The notes under the pieces: model-generated
Seen by the model: the letters and a program-made list of their open reading frames with translations, nothing else
Database searches by the model: none
What the model was told of the DNA's origin: nothing
From: Pseudomonadota bacterium
GTDB lineage: Bacteria; Pseudomonadota; Gammaproteobacteria; Steroidobacterales; Steroidobacteraceae
Reading direction: 5' to 3'
NCBI GenBank assembly: GCA_025355105.1
Contig: JANYAE010000141.1
Coordinates: forward strand, 1 to 41,668
Length of the DNA stretch: 41,668 nt
Made by a program: the position numbers and the translations under genes
In this document: positions 1-6,168 of the stretch, piece by piece
Position numbering within the stretch: position 1 is the stretch's first letter
Layout of the letters: every line of letters starts with the position of its first letter

Positions 1-441
1 CCAGCCCGCGCCGGTCGGCCCGCCGGGCACGAAGAAGCCGACGACCAGCACGATGACCGCGAGCAGGTAGACCCAGAAGCTCAGCATGTTCATGTACGGG
101 AACACCATGTCCCGCGAGCCGCACATCAGCGGGATCAGGTAGTTGCCGAAGCCGCCGAGGAACAGCGCCGTCAGCAGGTAGATCACCATGATCATCCCGT
201 GCATCGTCACCGCTTGGTAGTACTCGCTCGGCGCGATCAGCGAGAAGGTGTGCGGGAAGCCGAGCTGCAGCCGCATCACCACCGACAGACCCAGCGCGAC
301 CAGTCCGATCGCGATCGCGGTCAGCGAGTACTGGATCGCGATGACCTTGTGGTCCTGGCTCCAGACGTACTTCGTTATGAAGGTCTGCGGATCGTGCAGG
401 GCGTGTTCCTGATCGCGATCTGCCACGGCGACGTAGGCCAT
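1..441 (-). CDS. ctaD: Cytochrome c oxidase subunit I, N-terminal part (cut by window edge)
   Basis: This is the catalytic, heme-bearing subunit of an aa3-type terminal oxidase in the inner membrane. Only the first 147 codons lie in the window and the reading frame runs off the left edge. The visible part has a short cytoplasmic leader (MAYVAVADRDQEH), a first membrane helix, and the conserved stretch SEYYQAVTMHGMIMV containing the first-shell histidine region of subunit I. GGFGNYLIPLMCGSRDM and a further hydrophobic helix follow. The ATG sits behind a strong AAGGAG at 448-453. The gene lies 82 bases downstream of the subunit II gene on the same strand, the normal subunit II-I order. Family membership is certain; the electron donor cannot be read from this piece. 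Confidence 0.95.
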   Translation of the reverse strand, partial: MAYVAVADRDQEHALHDPQTFITKYVWSQDHKVIAIQYSLTAIAIGLVALGLSVVMRLQLGFPHTFSLIAPSEYYQAVTMHGMIMVIYLLTALFLGGFGNYLIPLMCGSRDMVFPYMNMLSFWVYLLAVIVLVVGFFVPGGPTGAGW

Positions 442-523
442 CAGCTTCTCCTTCTCAGCCGCGGCGCGCGCAGCGCGCCCGGGGCGTCATCATCCGGTCG
501 GGTGCGGCGCACGGGTCCGCGGC

Positions 524-1879
524 TCATCGCAGCGTGTCGAGGTAGGCCACCACGTCGTTGACCGAGCGCTCGTCGCGAAGCGCCGCTGCCAGCTGCGCCA
601 TCTGCGCGCCGGGAAAGTCCTGCGCGTGTGCGCCGCGCACGCCGTGCTGGAAATTGCCGAGCTGGCGCGCCAGATACCAGTCGCTCATGCCGGCGAGGCG
701 CGGCGCGTTGGTGGCCCACACGCCCTGGCCGGCCGTGCCGTGACAGGCGCCGCAGGTCATGTAGAGACTCTCGCCGCGCGCCGCGTCGCCGTGCACGGTC
801 GACGCCGGCCGCTCGTCCGGCAGCGTGGCGATGTAAGCGACGACGTTGCGAATCGCGGCGTCGTCCGCGAGCGTGGCCGCCATCGGGCTCATCTGCTGGC
901 CGTAGACGTCGCGGCTGTCGGCGCCGCGCAAGCCGGCCTTGAAGCTCTTCAGCTGGCGCGCCAGATACCAGCCCGCCTGGTGGGCGAGTTTCGGGGCGTT
1001 CATGGCCACGTTGCCCTGTCCCTGCGCGCCGTGGCAGGCGCTGCAGACGGCGTACAGCGCCGCGCCGGCCGCCGGGTCGCCTGCCACCTCGGCGCGCGCC
1101 TGCGCGAAGGTCGGTTGGCTCGCGAGCCAGGCCTGGTAGGTCGCCTCGTCATCGACCACCACGCGGCCGCGCATCGCGAAGTGCGCGACACCGCACAGCT
1201 GCTCGCACAGCACGTTGAAGGCGCCGACGCGGGTCGGGGTGAACCAGAAGTACGTCACCATGCCCGGAACCATGTCCATCTTGACGCGGAACTGCGGCAC
1301 GGCGAACTGGTGCGTGACGTCGCGCGAGCGAAGCAGGACCTTGACGGGCTTGTTGATCGGCAGATGCAGTTCGGGACTCGCGACCAGGATGTCGTCCTGG
1401 CCGTGCGGATCGTTCGGATCGACGCCAAACGGGTTGTCGGCGGAGATCAGCGCCGCGTCGGTGGCGCCGAGCGTGCCGTCCTTGCCCGGGAAGCGATAGC
1501 TCCAGTTCCACTGCTGGCCGACAACCTCCACCTCGGTGGCCTCGACCGGCACGGTGACGAACTTCGCCCAGACGAACAGCCCCGGCGTCAGCAGCAGCGC
1601 GACGCCCACCGTCGTCACGATCGTCAGCACCCACTCGAGCCGGTTGTCCTCGGGCTTGTAGAGCGCCTTCTGCTCCTTGCGGTGGCGAAACTTCACGATC
1701 GCGTACGCCATGAACAGGTTCACGGCGACGAACACGACGCCGGTCACCCAGAATGTCAGCTTCACCGTGTCGTCCATCATCGACCAGTTCGACGCGATCG
1801 GCGTGAACCACCACGGACTCAGGACGTGGAACAGCAGCGATCCGGCGACCAGCAGCACGATAACGATTGCGAGCGGCAC
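524..1879 (-). CDS. ctaC: Cytochrome c oxidase subunit II with two C-terminal cytochrome c domains (caa3-like)
   Basis: This subunit receives electrons and passes them through CuA to subunit I. Residues 1-110 hold two membrane helices. The periplasmic cupredoxin domain runs to about 245 and has a complete CuA ligand set: H190 and CEQLCGVAHFAM with C225, E226, C229, H233 and M236. Two class I cytochrome c domains follow, with CSACH at 279-283 and CGACH at 376-380, each with nearby methionines (M330/M333 and M427) as candidate axial ligands. Ordinary subunit II is about 250-300 residues; caa3 forms usually add one heme domain, so two in tandem (451 residues) is unusual and resembles a diheme cytochrome c4. 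The start is GTG at 1879 behind AAAGG. It lies 4 bases after the upstream membrane-protein gene and is followed by subunit I. Domain calls are secure; the diheme role is inferred. Confidence 0.95.
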   Translation of the reverse strand: MPLAIVIVLLVAGSLLFHVLSPWWFTPIASNWSMMDDTVKLTFWVTGVVFVAVNLFMAYAIVKFRHRKEQKALYKPEDNRLEWVLTIVTTVGVALLLTPGLFVWAKFVTVPVEATEVEVVGQQWNWSYRFPGKDGTLGATDAALISADNPFGVDPNDPHGQDDILVASPELHLPINKPVKVLLRSRDVTHQFAVPQFRVKMDMVPGMVTYFWFTPTRVGAFNVLCEQLCGVAHFAMRGRVVVDDEATYQAWLASQPTFAQARAEVAGDPAAGAALYAVCSACHGAQGQGNVAMNAPKLAHQAGWYLARQLKSFKAGLRGADSRDVYGQQMSPMAATLADDAAIRNVVAYIATLPDERPASTVHGDAARGESLYMTCGACHGTAGQGVWATNAPRLAGMSDWYLARQLGNFQHGVRGAHAQDFPGAQMAQLAAALRDERSVNDVVAYLDTLR

Positions 1880-1883
1880 GGGC

Positions 1884-2459
1884 TCAGCCTTTCTGCAGCG
1901 CTTTGGCGCCGTGGTCGGCCGACGGTACCGGGCGCGTGATGCGGCTGAATGGATTCAGGAAGTAGCGGTCCTCCGCGACCAGTTCGGCCTCGCGGTGCTT
2001 GTCGGTCATCAGCGCCCGCACCTTCTGGTCCTGCTCTTTGCGGGCGTAGATCAGGATCAGGTAGCGACCGGCCTCCAGATCGTCATGGAAGCGCTCGAGC
2101 TTGCGGTTCTCGGCGCCGATGCCGATCAATCCGCCTTCCCAGGCGCCGAACATCGTCGCCACGAAGACGATCGCGCCGTACACCACGTTCGGCACGCCGG
2201 GACCGAAGGGCTCGAAGTAGCGCAGCAGTTCGACGCCGACCAGCCCGGCCGTGAAGCCGACGAAGGCGCCGATCAGGCCGACGCGGATCACGTCGAGCGT
2301 CTCGAGGTAGTTGGACGAGTGGATGTGGTGCTGGCGCAGGCCAGACTCGTCCTTCGAGACGACGTGGATATAGAAATCCTTGATGCCTACCGTGTGCAGA
2401 TCATTGGAGATCTGCTCGGTGCTCGCGAGCGTCGGTGACAGATAGTAGAAGCACTTCAT
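1884..2459 (-). CDS. Conserved membrane protein heading the cytochrome oxidase operon (function unknown)
   Basis: This is a 191-residue protein I cannot name. The N-terminal 55 residues look like a small soluble alpha/beta domain (FYYLSPTLAS, then GIKDFYIHVVSKDES), recalling DUF1269-like domains. Two hydrophobic, glycine-rich segments follow at about residues 58-80 and 90-115. A second soluble stretch (GRYLILIYARKEQDQKVRAL) resembles the N-terminal domain and may be a duplicated half. The ATG has a clear GAGGGG six bases upstream. Only 4 bases separate it from the oxidase subunit II gene, so it is very probably the first gene of the oxidase transcript. A role as an oxidase-associated or assembly protein is inferred from position alone. 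Confidence 0.85.
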   Translation of the reverse strand: MKCFYYLSPTLASTEQISNDLHTVGIKDFYIHVVSKDESGLRQHHIHSSNYLETLDVIRVGLIGAFVGFTAGLVGVELLRYFEPFGPGVPNVVYGAIVFVATMFGAWEGGLIGIGAENRKLERFHDDLEAGRYLILIYARKEQDQKVRALMTDKHREAELVAEDRYFLNPFSRITRPVPSADHGAKALQKG

Positions 2460-2827
2460 GCCGCACCCCTCAAGGCTCGGGCCTGACGCAGTGGTCAGTG
2501 CAGCGAGCCGCTTATGTCTTCGGACATCGTCGGGCTAGAGCTCTCCAATCGAATTCAACGATCCGCACGCGGCGCGCCGGGGCGCGTCCGGCCGGCGGGA
2601 TCTGCCGCCAGCGTCAAGAGCAGCTGCGAAGTTGCGCTCGGAAACGGTCGGGCGGCGAGCTGCTGGGATCAGCCTCGGATCGATACCGCGGTCGCTAGGC
2701 TCTTGTACTCGCACCGTTCTCTGTCACCACCCTCGGAACCACCGCACCTCAGGTGCCGGCGCTGGCCGTCCCGCACTCGCGCGGCGGCCGAATCTTGTTA
2801 TCCGCTATCGGACTTTCTTGATCGACG
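2460..2827. other. Intergenic stretch upstream of the oxidase operon
   Basis: This gap of about 370 bases lies between the small membrane protein and the oxidase operon, both on the minus strand. Short open frames exist on both strands but have no convincing composition or start signals. It must hold the oxidase operon promoter. A TTGAAT hexamer reads on the minus strand near 2550-2556, but I see no well-spaced -10 partner, so I do not call a promoter. Confidence 0.5.
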
Positions 2828-3073
2828 TCAGCGATCGGTTCCCCACCACCAGGCGAGGCCGCCGAAGCAGAACAAGGTGAGCGCCACGGCGGCAAACGGC
2901 AGCGCCGGCAGCCACGGCGGGATCTGTTGCAGGCTGAGGGTCGGCACGATAGCGCCGGCGAGGCCTGCCAGCGCGAGTCCGATCGCGACGCCGACCGCGA
3001 AGTCGGCACGGTTTCGCAGCGCGGCCACGAGCAGCGCGACAAGGAGAAGACATCCCGCGACGAGCGCCATCAT
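2828..3073 (-). CDS. Small integral membrane protein (unknown)
   Basis: This predicted 81-residue protein is almost entirely hydrophobic: helices at about residues 1-19, 27-45 and 55-76, broken by RNRAD and LSLQQIPPW, with a WWWGTDR tail. I do not recognise a family. I chose the ATG at 3073 because a good GAGGG lies five bases upstream; the longer reading starts at an unlikely TTG. Alternating hydrophobic helices and the well-placed ribosome site make it more credible than overlapping frames. It stands alone between the racemase and oxidase genes on the same strand. About 230 bases between it and the racemase hold nothing I can identify. Confidence 0.55.
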   Translation of the reverse strand: MMALVAGCLLLVALLVAALRNRADFAVGVAIGLALAGLAGAIVPTLSLQQIPPWLPALPFAAVALTLFCFGGLAWWWGTDR

Positions 3074-3308
3074 GTGCACCCTCAACGTCTGCTTGAGCGG
3101 GCCGGGTTCTGGGGACCTGCCACCGGGAGCGCGCTAGGGCGTACGGATTTTGTTTCCGAAGCGCACCAATTCGCGATTCCGGTCCAGTCGAATATAGGAA
3201 TCATTCAACTATGCGGCGCGCGAGATTGCAACAGCGGCTGCGACAGCCGGACCCGCAACCCGCTTCGGGGCCGCCGCCCGGCCGGCGCAGCAATCGGAAT
3301 TTGCTGCG

Positions 3309-4004
3309 TCAGCCGAGGGCGAGCGCGACGGCGGCCTCGACGTGCAGTTCGACGGTATCGAACATCGGCAGCGCCGGCCGGTCCGCCTGGCCGATCAGCA
3401 GCGGAATCTCCGTGCAGCCGAGAATCACGCCGGTCGCGCCGCGCGCCGTCAGCGCGTCGACGCAGGCAAGGTAGCGCGCCTTGGAGTCCGGCAAGAATCG
3501 GCCCCGGCACAGCTCGTCGAAGATGATCTGGTCGAGCACGTCCTGGTCGGCCGGCGGCGGCACCAGGATCTCGACGCCGAAGCGCTCGGCGTAGCGGCGC
3601 TGCAGGTAGTCGGTCGCCATCACCGGCTTGGTGCCGAGCAGCGCGACCTGCGTCAGCCCAGCGGCGCGGATCGCGGTCGCCGTCGGGTCGACGATGTGCA
3701 GCAACGGGATCGACAAGGGCGCGGTGAAGGCGTCGGCGACCCGGTGCAGCGTGTTCGACACGCACAACAGGAAGTCGGCCCCGGCGCGTTCGAGGGCCTC
3801 GGCCCTCTCGGTCAGATATTGCGCTGCAGCATTCCAGTCGCCGCTGCGGACCCAGCTCTCCGCAAGCGCAAAGTTCATCGAACTAATGATGAGTTCGGCG
3901 GTGTTCCAACCGCCGAGGCGCTGGTTCACCGCCCGGTTGAGCCGCCGGTAGTACTCGGCGGTGGCCTGGTCGCTGGAACCCCCGAGAATGCCTATTCTTT
4001 TCAC
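3309..4004 (-). CDS. Aspartate/glutamate racemase family protein
   Basis: These cofactor-independent racemases invert L/D-Asp or Glu with a pair of acid/base residues in two similar lobes. The 231-residue protein begins with the family motif RIGILGGSSDQATAEYYRRL. The second catalytic cysteine is present in ILGCTEIPLL (C197). At the first catalytic position the motif reads VSNTLH, so residue 83 is serine rather than the usual cysteine. E. coli YgeA has threonine at 83 and cysteine at 197, so this protein resembles that one-cysteine group, which is biased in direction. A hydantoin- or arylmalonate-type relative is less likely. It is divergent from fdsG with about 120 bases between the start codons. 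Confidence 0.88.
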   Translation of the reverse strand: MKRIGILGGSSDQATAEYYRRLNRAVNQRLGGWNTAELIISSMNFALAESWVRSGDWNAAAQYLTERAEALERAGADFLLCVSNTLHRVADAFTAPLSIPLLHIVDPTATAIRAAGLTQVALLGTKPVMATDYLQRRYAERFGVEILVPPPADQDVLDQIIFDELCRGRFLPDSKARYLACVDALTARGATGVILGCTEIPLLIGQADRPALPMFDTVELHVEAAVALALG

Positions 4005-4126
4005 GATAGAAGGTGGCGCCTTTTGAACGGTCGAAGCGCTGATATATTGTATGTTAGCGTGGTTTGATGCTGGGCTGCCGCGTCCCGCGGGTATGCTGTC
4101 CGGCTCGTTGCCAAGGGGGTTTGCCA
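4005..4126. promoter_or_regulatory. Divergent promoter region between the racemase gene and the fds operon
   Basis: This intergenic stretch is clearly more AT-rich than its surroundings around 4018-4056. On the plus strand TTGAAC at 4023-4028 is followed after 16 bases by TATTGT at 4045-4050, with an overlapping TATATT at 4043-4048. The same AT-rich core could serve the minus-strand racemase gene. A strong AGGGGG at about 4114-4119 lies seven bases before the chosen GTG of fdsG. Hexamers were matched by eye; no regulator site was recognised. Confidence 0.45.
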
Positions 4127-4603
4127 GTGTCCAGCGTCGAAGCCCGCGAACGTGCGGCGGTGGAGTCCGCGATTCAGCGCTTCGGCCAGGAGCCAGGTCC
4201 CCTGCTCGTCGTGCTGCACGCCGTGCAGGATACGCTCGGCTACATTCCTTCGACGGCCATTGCCGAGATCGCGTCGGGGCTCAACCTGTCGCGCGCCGAG
4301 GTCCACGGCGTCGTCACTTTCTACCACTATTTCCGCACCTCGGCGCACGGCCGTCGCGTGGTGCAGGTGTGCCGCGCCGAGGCCTGCCAGGCCCGTGGCG
4401 GAGCGGCGCTCGAGGCGCACGCCCAAAAACGCCTCGGCGTCGGCTTCGACGAGACCAGCGCCGACGGTGCCGTGACCCTCGAGGCGGTGTTTTGCCTCGG
4501 CAACTGCGCGACCGGCCCTTCGATCCGAATCGACGGCAAGATGCACGGCAACGTGACGCCGGAGCGCTTCGACGCGCTCACCGGCCGCCCGGGACGGCAG
4601 TAA
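4127..4603 (+). CDS. fdsG: NAD-dependent formate dehydrogenase gamma subunit (NuoE-like)
   Basis: FdsG is a small electron-transfer subunit of the soluble, molybdenum, NAD-linked formate dehydrogenase and is homologous to complex I NuoE. The 158-residue protein has an N-terminal helical region (GYIPSTAIAEIA) and a thioredoxin-like [2Fe-2S] domain with ligands C82 and C87 (CRAEAC) and C123 and C127 (CLGNC). I chose GTG at 4127 because an AGGGGG lies seven bases upstream and the family begins here; the longer ATG reading adds 21 cysteine-rich residues unlike the family. Its TAA overlaps the fdsB ATG by one base, so the two are translationally coupled. Annotation is secure from sequence and operon order. 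Confidence 0.95.
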   Translation: MSSVEARERAAVESAIQRFGQEPGPLLVVLHAVQDTLGYIPSTAIAEIASGLNLSRAEVHGVVTFYHYFRTSAHGRRVVQVCRAEACQARGGAALEAHAQKRLGVGFDETSADGAVTLEAVFCLGNCATGPSIRIDGKMHGNVTPERFDALTGRPGRQ

Positions 4604-6138
4604 TGGCGATCAAGGTTTTCGTGCCCAAGGACGCCACCGCCTGCTCGCTGGGCGCGGACGAAGTGGCCGCCGCGCTCGGCGCGCAGCTCGGCGCCCGGGT
4701 TGAGCTCGTGCGCACCGGCTCGCGCGGCCTGTTCTGGCTCGAGCCGCTGGTCGAGGTCGCGACGCCGACGGGTCGGATCGGCTACGGGCCGGTCGGCGTG
4801 GCCGACGTGGCGGGCCTGATCGCGGCCGGGCTGCTCAGCGGCGGCAAGCATCCACTGTGCATCGGGCCGGTGGAGGAGCACGCCTGGCTGAAGAGCCAGC
4901 AGCGCCTGACCTTCGCCCGCGTCGGCATCGTCGATCCGGCCTCGGTGGATGACTACGTGACCCACGGCGGCTACCAGGGGCTCGCGCGCGCGCTCGCGAT
5001 GAGCCCGGCGGACATCGTCAAAGCGGTCAGCGACTCAGGGCTGCGCGGCCGCGGTGGCGCCGCGTTCCCGACCGGCATCAAGTGGAAGACGGTGCTCGAC
5101 CAGACGGCGCCGCAGAAGTACGTGACCTGCAACGCCGACGAGGGCGACTCGGGCACCTTCGCCGACCGGATGCTGATGGAAGGTGACCCGCTGACGCTGG
5201 TCGAGGGCATGACGATCGCCGGCCTCGCGGTCGGCGCGACCCAGGGCTACATCTACTGCCGCGTGGAGTACCCCGAGGCGATCGCGGCGCTCAAGACGGC
5301 GATCGCGGCCGCGCACGCGGCCGGCTACTTGGGCGCCAGCGTCCGCGGCAGCGGCAAGCGTTTCGAGCTCGGCGTGCGCGTCGGCGCGGGGGCCTATATC
5401 TGCGGCGAGGAGACCTCGATGCTCGAGAGTCTCGAGGGACGCCGCGGCGAAGTGCGCGTGCGCCCGCCGCTGCCGGCGATCAAGGGCCTGTTCGGCGCGC
5501 CGACGATCGTCAACAACGTCATCTCGCTCGCCTCGGTGCCGGTGATCCTCGAGCGCGGCGCGGACTTCTACAAGAACTTCGGCGTCGGGCGCTCGCTCGG
5601 CACGATTCCGCTGCAGCTCGCCGGCAACCTGAAGCGCGGCGGCCTGGTGGAGCGCGCCTTCGGCGTGTCCCTGCGCGAGATCCTCGAGGTCTACGGCGGC
5701 GGCTCGGCCTCCGGCCGGCCGATCCGCGCGGTGCAGATCGGCGGACCGCTCGGCGCCTACGTGCCGGCCTCGCAGTTCGACACGCCGCTCGACTACGAGT
5801 CGCTGGCGGCGGTCGGTGCCTTGCTCGGCCACGGCGGCATCGTCGCCTTCGACGACACGGTCGACATGGCGCGCATGGCGCGCTACGCGTTCGAGTTCTG
5901 CGCGATCGAGTCCTGCGGCAAGTGCACGCCGTGCCGGATCGGCTCGAGCCGCGGCGTCAACGTGATCGACAGCCTGCTCGCCGGCGACCGGCCGGCGGAG
6001 CAGCGTCGGCTGCTCGACGAGCTGTGCGAGACGATGATCCAGGGATCGCTGTGCGGACTCGGCGGCATGGCGCCGTTCCCCGTGCAGAGCGCCCTCAAGC
6101 ATTTCCCGGAAGATTTCGCGCCGCGCGGCCGGCATTGA
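4603..6138 (+). CDS. fdsB: NAD-dependent formate dehydrogenase beta subunit (NuoF-like)
   Basis: FdsB carries FMN and the NAD site and delivers electrons from formate to NAD+. The 511-residue protein has a thioredoxin-like N-terminal domain (about 1-85) without a full iron-sulfur cysteine set. The NuoF core follows: LRGRGGAAFPTGIKW and CNADEGDSGTF for FMN, YICGEETSMLESLEG for the nucleotide region, an SLBB-like domain, and the [4Fe-4S] site ESCGKCTPCRIG with the last cysteine in GSLCGLGG. The ATG overlaps the fdsG stop; fdsA begins 30 bases after the fdsB stop. Length and domain order match FdsB of soluble formate dehydrogenases. A related bidirectional hydrogenase diaphorase is excluded by the following formate dehydrogenase alpha subunit. 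Confidence 0.95.
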   Translation: MAIKVFVPKDATACSLGADEVAAALGAQLGARVELVRTGSRGLFWLEPLVEVATPTGRIGYGPVGVADVAGLIAAGLLSGGKHPLCIGPVEEHAWLKSQQRLTFARVGIVDPASVDDYVTHGGYQGLARALAMSPADIVKAVSDSGLRGRGGAAFPTGIKWKTVLDQTAPQKYVTCNADEGDSGTFADRMLMEGDPLTLVEGMTIAGLAVGATQGYIYCRVEYPEAIAALKTAIAAAHAAGYLGASVRGSGKRFELGVRVGAGAYICGEETSMLESLEGRRGEVRVRPPLPAIKGLFGAPTIVNNVISLASVPVILERGADFYKNFGVGRSLGTIPLQLAGNLKRGGLVERAFGVSLREILEVYGGGSASGRPIRAVQIGGPLGAYVPASQFDTPLDYESLAAVGALLGHGGIVAFDDTVDMARMARYAFEFCAIESCGKCTPCRIGSSRGVNVIDSLLAGDRPAEQRRLLDELCETMIQGSLCGLGGMAPFPVQSALKHFPEDFAPRGRH

Positions 6139-6168
6139 GTCGCATCGGCACACGAGGGAAGCACCTGC

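Noticed and set aside
626..1939. A 437-codon plus-strand frame opposite the oxidase subunit II gene
   Set aside because: Arginine/histidine-rich composition without any motif, antisense to a certain gene.
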